A model generated the notes under the pieces. That model did no database searches. It was not told the DNA's origin and saw only the letters and a program-made list of their open reading frames with translations. This document shows, in pieces, positions 56,401-64,000 of a stretch of 64,000 nucleotides of DNA. The stretch spans positions 558,001 through 622,000 of the forward strand of contig NZ_BJEN01000002.1 in NCBI RefSeq assembly GCF_008326345.1, given 5' to 3'. Position numbers and translations under genes: made by a program. Numbering within the stretch: the first letter of the stretch is position 1; every line of letters starts with the position of its first letter. This DNA comes from Cutibacterium modestum (lineage in GTDB: Bacteria; Actinomycetota; Actinomycetes; Propionibacteriales; Propionibacteriaceae).

Positions 56401-58046
56401 ATGAGTACACCTCCACACATCAAAGAAGACATTAGCCGGATGATCGATGAGACTCCGCCGTCCGGCAAACACCGGGGCATCGGTGCACTTGCAGCTGTGG
56501 CGACCTGGGGTCCCTACTCTTCGGATATGACACAGGTGTCATATCCGGGGCGCTTCCCTACCTATACATGCCCCAGCTGGCTGGCGGTCTCGCCCTAACT
56601 CCGGTGCAGGAGGGTGCCATTGGCGGCACACTCCTCATCGGTGCTGCAATTGGCGCCGTGACTGGCGGCATCATGTCCGACCGGTGGGGGCGGCGTCATA
56701 ACATCACGGTACTCGCGGTTATCTTTTTGCTGGGGGCCTTGGGCACGACGTTCTCGCCGAACGTGTTCGTGATGTACGTCTTCCGCTTCGTGCTGGGATT
56801 CGCTGTTGGTGCCGCGTCGGCCACTGTTCCGGTCTACCTTGCTGAGAATGCGCCAAAACGAATCAGAGGGTCGATCGTTGCCATTGACCAGCTCATGATT
56901 GTCACTGGTCAACTTCTGGCGTTTTCCATGAACGCCATCATTAACGCTGCCCATGGCGGTCCGCAGTTGGTCGTCAAGACCAACAACAATCCGAACAGCC
57001 TCGGGATTACCGAGGGCGCCTACTCTTGGGACCAAATTCTGGCTCTCCAGGCTTCAAAGGGTGGGCCTCTAGAGGGGAACCAGTACCGCGCGTTCGTGGA
57101 GAATCTCGTGATCCAGTCCGGCAACGGTGCGGCCTGGCGCTGGATGCTGGTGTTGTGCTCGATTCCGGCAATTGCCCTGTGGATCGGTATCCGCCTCATG
57201 CCGGAGTCGGCTCGCTGGTACCTGGCAAAAGGTCGGGTGGCTGATGCCGTCGGAGCCCTCAAACGAGTGCGCGATCCTGAGAAGGACGGCCCTCTGGACG
57301 CAGAGGTTGAGGAGATGCTTATTTCCCAGCAGCGCGAGTTGGAGAACAAGTATCAGGGCAATGCTTTTGCCTATGTGTGGCGGACGCCATGGCTGCGCAG
57401 GCTCATGCTAGTGGGTATCTTCCTTGCCATCGTGAATCAAACAACGGGTGTCAACACCGTGATGTACTATGCACCGAAGGTACTGGAATACGCCGGTATG
57501 ACGACTTCGGCGTCGATTACCGCGCAGGTGGCCAATGGCGTCATGTCCGTCATCGGCTCTGTCGGTGGTTTGTGGCTCATCCTTAAGTTCAGTCGACGCG
57601 GTCTACTCATCTTCGACGTCTCCGCCGTGGGCGTTACTTTGCTCGTTATTGCGGCAACCTTCCAGTTCACAATCGCTCCGCATATTGCTGACAAGACCAC
57701 ACCGCCGGCGTGGGCACCGTACCTTATTCTCGGACTTATGGCAGTGTTCATGCTCATCGTGCAGTCCACCAATGGCACGGTGGTGTGGACCATGCTCGGC
57801 GAGATGTTTCCGGCGAACGTTCGCGGCATCATGAATGGCACGGCCATCTTCTTCATGTGGGTGATCAACGCCGTCATCACCTTCACTTTCCCGTCCATGA
57901 TGGCAGGCTTGGGTGGTGGGTTGACGTACATTATTTATGGCATTATGAATCTCGTCATCGCAGTAGTCCTTTTCAAGATCATGCCCGAGACTCGAAATAA
58001 GTCCTTGGAACAGATAGAAGCGTATATGGAGGAGCGCTACTCTTGA
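56401..58046 (+). pseudogene. iolT: myo-inositol:H+ symporter (major facilitator superfamily), frameshifted near the start
   Basis: ATG 56401 starts a good N-terminus (KHRGIGALAAVATWG), but at about 56512 the frame changes. Reading the other frame gives LLFGYDTGVISGALPYLYMP, the sugar-transporter signature, and continues as an intact 490-residue MFS protein (SDRWGRRHNITV, PESARWYLAKGR, NQTTGVNTVMYYAP) to 58046. One extra G in the GGGG run at 56507-56511 would restore a protein of about 548 residues. As written, a start at 56568 would lack the first membrane helix. Confidence 0.88.
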
Positions 58047-58268
58047 GTTTATCTGGTTTGTTGAATGGGGTGTGTAGCTGTGGCCATGCACCCTATCTCC
58101 TTGGCTCATGATGGGTGATTCTGCACGCAACCACTGCCGATTGGGGTAATGAAATAACGCTATCGCTGAGCCTGCGGAAATCTCGAAATTTGCTGTGATT
58201 GGGTCTTGTGACACCTAAGAGCTCCTGGTGCAATGACATTTGATGTAAGGACAAACGAGTAGGTGGCT

Positions 58269-59285
58269 ATGGCTTCCTCGCCAACAACTATGCGTGCCGC
58301 GGTGCTACGGAAACCCGGTGAGCCGTTCGTCATTGAAAACCTCAATGTCCCACGACCACATTACGATGAGGTTCTTCTCAAGGTCACTGCCTGTGGGCTG
58401 TGCCACTCGGACTTGCATGCCCTAGGTCGGGGTGATAACCTTTCCGGTTCCGGCGGTTTTCGGGCATGAGGTCGGCTGCGTCATCGTTGAACCCGGTGAA
58501 AGTCTGGGACGCTTCGGCCTCGAGATTGGATAGTCCGTCTCGGGTGGGCTCCTCGTGTCCTGCGGGCGGGTGCGATGCGTGCTGCCGTGGACGAGACGAT
58601 CTGTTCGGGCCGTTCATCAAGATGAATCGGCTAAACGGCACTCTCCATGACGGGCGAACCCGTCTGTTCAGCTCCCTGACGGCGAGCCAGTGGCAATGTA
58701 CTCAGTGGGAGCCTTGACGCAATACTGTGTGATGCCGGCGACGGCTGGGCGCCCCTCTCTGATAACCGTGACCCGGTTAATTCTGCCATTCTGGGGTGTG
58801 ACGTGATGACGGCCTATGGTGCTGCCCATCACGGCGCTGACCTTCGTTACGGGGAGTTTGTGGTGGTGGTCGGGACCGGGGAGCGGGTTCGAACACCATC
58901 GTTCGCTAGGGCCATGAGTGCCGATCTGGTCATCGCCATCGATGTCCAGGGTGAGAAACTCGCTGAGGCCAAGAGGCTCGGCGCCACTCACATTGTCAAT
59001 TCCGTTACCGACGACGCATGAGAGAAGGTCTTCGAGATCACCGGTGGGTGCGGAGTTGACGTTGCCTTCGAAGCGCTGGGGCATCCCTGCAACGTGGACG
59101 ACGGCCATGGGGCGTGCTCGCCGATGAGGGGCAGATGGTGTCCATTGGCCTGAGACCAGAGTACAGACGGGCGGCGTCGAGATTGACCGTACGGTGCGAC
59201 GCAGACAGTCGATCCTGGATTCTTGCGGTACGCGTACCCGCGTCGATCTTCCTGCTGTCGGGGGCTATGGCCTCCCGCGGGGTTG
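58269..59285 (+). pseudogene. Zinc-dependent alcohol dehydrogenase, multiply broken
   Basis: Residues from ATG 58269 match the medium-chain zinc alcohol dehydrogenase start (MRAAVLRKPGEPFVIENLNV, then VTACGLCHSDLHAL with the zinc Cys), and FPAVFGHEVGCV follows in another frame near 58450. Further pieces appear at about 58690-59020 (ILGCDVMTAYGAAHHGADL, LVIAIDVQGEKLAEAKRLGA) and 59030-59090 (GGCGVDVAFEALGH), separated by stops and frame changes. Clearly dead. Lies between iolT and iolE. Confidence 0.85.
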
Positions 59286-59321
59286 TCAACATGTCCTTAT
59301 GAGTCAACATGTCCTTATGAG
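59286..59321. repeat. Exact 18-bp tandem duplication
   Basis: TCAACATGTCCTTATGAG occurs at 59286-59303 and again, directly adjoining, at 59304-59321. It lies at the ragged end of the alcohol dehydrogenase pseudogene and probably arose by slippage. Confidence 0.9.
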
Positions 59322-59344
59322 ACTGCCGAGAGGATGAGGACACC

Positions 59345-59388
59345 CGGGTGGCCTGCTCTGCCATGGAGGGGCCACCCGAGTTTGTGTC
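59345..59388 (+). terminator. Hairpin between the dehydrogenase pseudogene and iolE
   Basis: CGGGTGGCC (59345-59353) and GGCCACCCG (59370-59378) pair over 9 bp, followed on the plus strand by AGTTTGTGTCTT. It sits between two convergent genes and may act for both. Confidence 0.55.
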
Positions 59389-59393
59389 TTGGA

Positions 59394-60258
59394 TCAGTGA
59401 TCCAGTGCTGACAAGGCCTCGAAGGATTTGCGGGCGTTGATGATAGGGCCGTCGCCAACGGGCGGCTCCTCGTCGATCATGATGTCTTGTTCTAGCACGT
59501 AGTAGCCGTCAAACCCAGCCTCGTCAAGGAGCTTTACAATGGCGGCGAAGTCTATGTCCCCGTCGCCGATGGGCCCGAACATCCCGGCGCGGATGCCCTC
59601 GGACCAGGTGATCTCGCCAGGTAGAAGCTTGTCGGCCATCTCCTTATGGACATCTTTGGCGTGGACGATGTCCATGCGGTCGGCATACTCACGCACCAGC
59701 TCAACGACATCGGTGCCGCCACAGGCCAAATGTCCGGTGTCTAGGCACAGTCCAATCGAGGAGTTTTCGAGCACTCGGATCACTTCGTCACGGTTCTGGA
59801 CCATCGTTCCCCAATGGGGGTGTAGACAGGCGGTGACGTCGCGGCTGGTGCAGACGTCACGAATACGGTCCAGGTTGGTGAACAGCGTCTTCCAACCCGT
59901 CTCGTCGAGGACGGGGCGATCGTCGTATCCATTGCGTCCGGAGTCCGTGGCGAGGATGAGATAGTCACCCCCGGCGGCTTCGAAAGCATCAAGCTCTTTG
60001 TTCACCATGGGGATCGGATCGAAGTCCGGATTGTGCATGACGGACAGGAAGAACGCGCCCACGGGCGTGAGGCCGTACTTCTTCACTTCTGTGGCGCGGG
60101 CCTTGGCCTCAATAGGTAGCCAGCCTTGAGGGCCAAACTCAGCGGCGGTAAGACCGATTTGCTTCATCTCGGTGAGGACGCGCTCCGGCGTCCATCTGGT
60201 AACCCCAGTTCGGAACCTCGCAGACGCCCCAGCTGATGGGCGCTCCGGCAATCTTCAT
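59394..60258 (-). pseudogene. iolE: myo-Inosose-2 dehydratase IolE, frameshifted near the N-terminus
   Basis: ATG 60258 after GAGGAGCAC begins MKIAGAPISWGVCEVPNWGY, the IolE N-terminus, but at about 60190 the frame shifts; PERVLTEMKQIGLTAAEFGP and the rest of the TIM barrel continue in another frame to 59394 (LHPHWGTMVQ, LCLDTGHLACGG, HAKDV metal ligands). One missing base near GACGCC explains the break. As an alternative, translation from 60251 in the downstream frame would give an altered N-terminus lacking the first beta strand. IolE dehydrates 2-keto-myo-inositol. Confidence 0.85.
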
Positions 60259-60319
60259 TGATGTGCTCCTCGTGTCTCGGAGGCCTGAGCTCCTGTGCAT
60301 CAGACCGATCCATGTAGTA

Positions 60320-60333
60320 TATGTCCTGTCAAA
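60320..60333. promoter_or_regulatory. Candidate iol operator and promoter in the iolE-iolG intergenic region
   Basis: TATGTCCTGTCAAA differs by one base from the tal and 55081 sites. On the minus strand it lies 61 bases before iolE and inside a promoter-like TTGCTC-N17-TATACT, where the operator core occupies the spacer. The divergent iolG start is 123 bases away on the other side. Confidence 0.6.
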
Positions 60334-60455
60334 TGACGGAGCAATAGCTGTCGCCGGTGTGAGAATCGACGCTGCTAGTAGACTTTGTGCTAACATTGCG
60401 GGATCTTGCCGTCAGTGGCGAGAAACCAGCTTTGTCGAACATAGGGGTTCACAGC

Positions 60456-61442
60456 ATGATCAGGATCGCCATTATTGGGGCCGGACGCATTGGTCACGTC
60501 CACGCCCGAGCCGTCCGAGGCCGCAACAACGTCACGTTGGCACTCGTCTGTGATCCATTCGAGCAGAATGCACGTGCTCTCGCCGAGGAATACGACGTGA
60601 ACTACTGCTTGGATACGGATGAGGTCTTCGACGACTCCACAATCGACGCTGTCGTCATTGGATCTCCAACCCAGTTCCACGTCGACCACATCCTCAAAGC
60701 CGTTAACAGCGGCAAGCGAGTGATGTGTGAGAAGCCGATTGCGCTCGACGTTGAGTCTGCCAAGAGGTGCATCAACGAACTGGGTGATTGTGCAGACCAG
60801 GTGATGATGGGGTTCAACCGCCGTTTTGCCCCGACTTTTAGCGCTTTGAAGAGTCGCCTCGACGATGGGGAGATTGGCAGTCTGCAGCAACTCACCGTCA
60901 TCTCTCGAGACCCGGCAGCCCCGCCGGCGTCCTACATTGCGGGCTCTGGGGGCATCTTCAAGGACATGACGATCCACGACTTCGACATGGTGCGGCACTT
61001 CCTCGGTGACATTGCCGAAGTTAACGCTGTGGGTACCAATGCCTCCTCGGAGATCGCAAAGCAGGGTGACTTCGATCAGGTGATCGTCACTTTGAAGTCT
61101 CGCGACGGCAAGCTCGCGACCATTATCAACTCACGGACCTGCGCCTTTGGGTACGACCAGCGCATTGAGGCGTTTGGCGCCGCCGGCATGCTCAGCGCTG
61201 ATAACCTCACCGAAACTGCGGTGCGCAAGGCCACCAGCACCCAGACCGAGGCGAAGACCGCGATCATGGACTTCTTCCTTGAGCGCTATGAGGATGCCTA
61301 CCGTATCGAGTTGGAGACTTTCCTTGACTCAATCGCTATCGGCGGCGCGGTCTCTTCGTCAGCGCGTGACGGCTATGAAGCCTTGGTCCTGGCCGATGCG
61401 GCAACGCATAGTGCCAAGGAGCATCGCGTCGTCGCCCTCTGA
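60456..61442 (+). CDS. iolG: Inositol 2-dehydrogenase IolG
   Basis: 328 residues, Gfo/Idh/MocA family. NAD-binding RIAIIGAGRIGHVHARAV at residues 3-20, the catalytic EKP in VMCEKPIALDVESAK near 96, and GGIFKDMTIHDFDMVRHFLGD (Asp-His catalytic pair) near 168. Oxidises myo-inositol to 2-keto-myo-inositol, the first step. ATG 60456 starts just before the glycine-rich loop. Divergent from iolE. Confidence 0.92.
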   Translation: MIRIAIIGAGRIGHVHARAVRGRNNVTLALVCDPFEQNARALAEEYDVNYCLDTDEVFDDSTIDAVVIGSPTQFHVDHILKAVNSGKRVMCEKPIALDVESAKRCINELGDCADQVMMGFNRRFAPTFSALKSRLDDGEIGSLQQLTVISRDPAAPPASYIAGSGGIFKDMTIHDFDMVRHFLGDIAEVNAVGTNASSEIAKQGDFDQVIVTLKSRDGKLATIINSRTCAFGYDQRIEAFGAAGMLSADNLTETAVRKATSTQTEAKTAIMDFFLERYEDAYRIELETFLDSIAIGGAVSSSARDGYEALVLADAATHSAKEHRVVAL

Positions 61443-61465
61443 TGCCGCTCGGTACGATCACCTAG

Positions 61466-62452
61466 GTGAACACCGACAATCAACGTTTCGCAGATTCAGT
61501 GTCGCCTGCGGAGGACACTGAATCTGCGAAGATGTCGCCGAGATGTGACGGAGGTGTTTTCGACCTGTCTCCGGGGTCTTCTCGTGCTCGCGAACGACCC
61601 GTCGATCGGTTTCTTGCTGGAGCCGGAACGCTTCACCCGCTGTTGTCATTGTTAACAGCAATGGCCATCCTTGGGGTGGGACAGGCTGGTTTCGCCTTTG
61701 TATTTACCGCGTTGGTTGGCGGCCATCCAGACGCTCAGACTTCGACGATCTTGCTGCTGGCATCCTTCGCTGGGGTTTGGTTAGCGTTGTGGGCTTGGAT
61801 GCGGTTCGTCGAGCAGAGGCCCATGAACTGTCTTGGCTTTCGCGGGCATAGCAACGACGTCTGGATTGGGGTGGCAATCGCGGTCGCAATCCTCGTTATC
61901 GACGTTGTGGTTATGACGACCAGCGGTCAGGTGACGATGCTGTGGGCAAGGCCAAGCGCCATGGCGGTAGTGCTCATTGTCGCCGCGATCTTGTTGTTTC
62001 TGGTGCAGGGATGCGCCGAGGAGGTCGTGCTGCGCGGCTACATCATGCAATCGGTGGCAGCTAAATGGGGGATCCCCGCTGGATTGGCCATTCAAGCCGT
62101 CGTCTTCGCCGCGCTTCACGGGGCTAACCCAGGTACTACATGGGTGGCCTTGGTCAACGTTGCAGGATTCGGTCTCATGCTGGGGCTGCTGGTGGTCTGG
62201 CGAGGCAACCTGCTCGTGGCGATGGGCTTCCACACAGTCTGGAATTGGTTGCAGGGGATGGTGTTAGGGTTCGACGTTTCAGGCCTGGAATTCAACCAGA
62301 GCGTACTGACGACCGTGAGGACAACTGGCTCCCACCCTTGGCTAACTGGGGGAACGTTCGGGGCGGAGGGATCCATCATCAGCACGATTGTCCTGGTTAT
62401 CCTTGTTACCGGCCTTCTCGTGACGATTAGACACGAATGGCGCAACAATTAG
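61466..62452 (+). CDS. CPBP-family intramembrane metalloprotease
   Basis: 328 residues, about seven to eight membrane segments. Abi/CPBP motifs are present: EEVVLRGYIMQ near residue 190, HGANPGT near 218 and HTVWNW near 252. Such proteases are linked to protein prenylation-like processing or bacteriocin self-immunity; the role here is unknown. The GTG at 61466 gives a hydrophilic 50-residue leader containing a perfect inverted repeat; an ATG at 61532 is an alternative start. Confidence 0.82.
   Translation: MNTDNQRFADSVSPAEDTESAKMSPRCDGGVFDLSPGSSRARERPVDRFLAGAGTLHPLLSLLTAMAILGVGQAGFAFVFTALVGGHPDAQTSTILLLASFAGVWLALWAWMRFVEQRPMNCLGFRGHSNDVWIGVAIAVAILVIDVVVMTTSGQVTMLWARPSAMAVVLIVAAILLFLVQGCAEEVVLRGYIMQSVAAKWGIPAGLAIQAVVFAALHGANPGTTWVALVNVAGFGLMLGLLVVWRGNLLVAMGFHTVWNWLQGMVLGFDVSGLEFNQSVLTTVRTTGSHPWLTGGTFGAEGSIISTIVLVILVTGLLVTIRHEWRNN
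61487..61530. repeat. Perfect 17-bp inverted repeat at the start of the CPBP gene
   Basis: TTCGCAGATTCAGTGTC (61487-61503) and GACACTGAATCTGCGAA (61514-61530) are exact complements with a ten-base loop. There is no T-run downstream. If the gene starts at 61532 the hairpin would abut the start codon and could act as terminator of iolG or as a translation control. Confidence 0.8.
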
Positions 62453-62456
62453 ACCT

Positions 62457-63143
62457 ATGGCATTGCTCGAGGTCATCTGTCTACACGAACACGACGCCAA
62501 GCGGGCAGCGGAGGGAGGCGCTGACCGCATAGAATTGGTCGGCACAATGGGCGAAGGCGGGTTGGCGCCCAGCCCCGAGCTGTTGGCACGCACCCTCAGC
62601 GTTGTCGACATCCCGGTGCGTCCCATGTTGCGTCTTGGTGGTGGATTTCGGGCTGATCCGCGTCGTCGTGACGAGATCTTGTGTTTGGTTAGTACGTATC
62701 GGGACCTGGGAGCTGACGGCCCGGTGCTGGGTTTTCTCGACGAGGCGACCGGAGTTGACGTCGGGATTATCACCGAGCTGACGGAGGGGTGCCGGCGTTG
62801 GACCTTCCACCGTGCCATTGACAACAGCTTGGAGCCGGATAAGGCATGGGTGCAATTGCTCGGTTTACCTGGGCTCGATCAGGTGCTGACGGCCGGATCG
62901 CCACGAGGTGTCGAGCACGGTCTGGACGACCTCATCGCCCGGGCTAAAACGGATCCTCGAGTAGCCGACCTCATCATGGCTGGCGGTGGGTTACGCGCCG
63001 AACATGTCCCGTGGCTATATCGGGCCGGCATTCGGGCCTTTCACATTGGCAGCCCTGCTCGACCCCAAGGGTCATGGAAGGCGTGGGTTGATGCTGACTT
63101 AGTGAGGTCCTGGCGAGATCTCCTCGACCGTTTGGCTGGGTGA
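62457..63143 (+). CDS. cutC: CutC family protein
   Basis: 228 residues, TIM-barrel CutC protein (copper homeostasis or possibly a phosphodiesterase/aldolase-like enzyme; the biochemical role in bacteria is unsettled). Signatures: LLEVICLHEHDAKRAAEGGADRIELV near the N-terminus (CutC start), MLRLGGGF near residue 57, TFHRAID near 118 and LTAGSPRGVEHGLDDL near 142. Four bases after the CPBP gene, so co-transcribed. Confidence 0.88.
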   Translation: MALLEVICLHEHDAKRAAEGGADRIELVGTMGEGGLAPSPELLARTLSVVDIPVRPMLRLGGGFRADPRRRDEILCLVSTYRDLGADGPVLGFLDEATGVDVGIITELTEGCRRWTFHRAIDNSLEPDKAWVQLLGLPGLDQVLTAGSPRGVEHGLDDLIARAKTDPRVADLIMAGGGLRAEHVPWLYRAGIRAFHIGSPARPQGSWKAWVDADLVRSWRDLLDRLAG

Positions 63144-63156
63144 GGCCAGGTTCGCG

Positions 63157-64000
63157 TCAGAACGCCCGGACCCAGACATTCCGGGTGCCCGGTGCCCGAA
63201 AAGGAATGTGACCGTGATCGCCTCCCGCAGTCTGAGGGGCTGGGGTGGCGGTCTGTGGGCGGGCTGACGGGGGAGGAGCTGTGACGTCACGAGGCTGATG
63301 GCGGGCAATAATCTGCGCCATTCCCTCGATGGTCTCCACCAGATCGTCCATGGACGCTGTGGCGGAATGGGTTAGACCGACGGCGGTGTATCCCTTGGCT
63401 CCGGTAGAGGCCACTGAATTCACGTGCCAACCATCGTCGCGCGGCAGCCACCCATTCTTGACGAAAGGGGACTTCATGCCCGCTGACATGCCCCAGTTTT
63501 GGTCGTCCTCGACGCTAGACATCAGCTCGCAGGCGTACGCACGCATGGACTCTGGAATGATGGTATTAGGGCAGAAAATGTGGTCGGCGATTACGATCTG
63601 ATCGGCGGCAGTTGTCGAGGTCAGACCCCAACGGTTTTCGGGATCGAAGGTGGTGTGGGTAGCTCCCATGCGACGCATCGCCTTGCGGACACCGTCAGCT
63701 TTGCCAACCTGCTCCCACAGCGCAGTCGCGGCTTCGTTACTTGAATTCTCGATCATGGGAACTAGAAGGTCCTTCTCGCTCTTGGTGAGCTGGCGCTTCT
63801 CACCGATGGCCTGGATCAGGACGGTTTCCATAATCGCCAGTTTGATAATGGACGCGGTGATGTAGGTGGTAGCGCCGTGATTGAGAACATGGATTTCACG
63901 CTGCCCGTGTACCCGCATCGCCACGGACTGTTCTCCGTTACGGGTCTTGAGGTATTTTTTCAGCTCATTCTGGTAGGGGAATGGCACATATAGCCCAGGA
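63157..64000 (-). CDS. Serine hydrolase, class A beta-lactamase-like (partial)
   Basis: At least 281 residues; the frame stays open to the window edge, so the true start (and any signal peptide) is probably outside. Active-site SxxK lies in ITASIIKLAIME, the S-x-N motif in ENSSNEAATALWE, and a K-T/S-G-like ASTGAKGYTAVG further on. Family members include penicillin-binding and beta-lactamase-type acyl-serine enzymes. A proline-rich stretch (TAPPPSARPQTATPAPQ) sits near the C-terminus. Resistance function is not established. Confidence 0.78.
   Translation of the reverse strand, partial: PGLYVPFPYQNELKKYLKTRNGEQSVAMRVHGQREIHVLNHGATTYITASIIKLAIMETVLIQAIGEKRQLTKSEKDLLVPMIENSSNEAATALWEQVGKADGVRKAMRRMGATHTTFDPENRWGLTSTTAADQIVIADHIFCPNTIIPESMRAYACELMSSVEDDQNWGMSAGMKSPFVKNGWLPRDDGWHVNSVASTGAKGYTAVGLTHSATASMDDLVETIEGMAQIIARHQPRDVTAPPPSARPQTATPAPQTAGGDHGHIPFRAPGTRNVWVRAF

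Overview
The window is about 64 kb of a high-GC actinobacterial chromosome. Gene content (anaerobic cobalamin pathway with propionibacterial gene fusions, cbiMNQO cobalt transporter, luxS, a myo-inositol catabolic locus, a DUF3263 protein beside a CIRCE-controlled groEL) points to Cutibacterium acnes or a very close relative. That is recognition from protein sequence, not a database match.

Region 1 (1-3160): the end of an ABC-2 exporter (ATPase tail and permease) followed by a LuxR-type two-component pair. Region 2 (3157-32051): a cobalamin island holding most of the anaerobic corrin ring pathway, lower-ligand attachment, cobalt uptake (cbiMNQO) and a predicted corrinoid importer (btuCDF-like). 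It is organised as several transcription units, five of them headed by a cobalamin riboswitch. Many genes overlap by four bases (ATGA) and four polypeptides are multi-enzyme fusions (CbiE-G-H, CbiX-SirC, CbiA-CobD, CobT-CobU). A hypothetical gene, a decayed AlbA_2-like remnant, and an AT-richer remnant of an ABC/FtsX export system (17290-19313) interrupt it. cbiD was not found.

Region 3 (32131-41831): a tRNA-Thr, secreted proteins, an ascorbate-type PTS locus broken by at least three frameshifts, luxS, a secreted cationic peptide plus small membrane protein pair, another decayed gene, manA and a DUF3263 gene. Region 4 (41936-45480): two tandem CIRCE operators, groEL, a strong terminator, then two paralogous proline-rich membrane proteins, one frameshifted.

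Region 5 (46142-61442): a myo-inositol locus: transaldolase, GntR regulator, iolC, a deleted aldolase-family gene, iolB, iolD, mmsA, an oxidoreductase, a frameshifted iolT transporter, a zinc alcohol dehydrogenase pseudogene, a frameshifted iolE and iolG. A shared 14-16 bp palindrome lies 50-71 bases upstream of tal, the oxidoreductase and iolE and is the best candidate operator. The transporter and dehydratase are broken while the kinase, hydrolase and dehydrogenases are intact, so the pathway looks recently disabled or the sequence carries indel errors limited to this half. The cobalamin genes show no such lesions. The window ends with a CPBP protease, cutC and a class A beta-lactamase-like hydrolase that runs off the edge.
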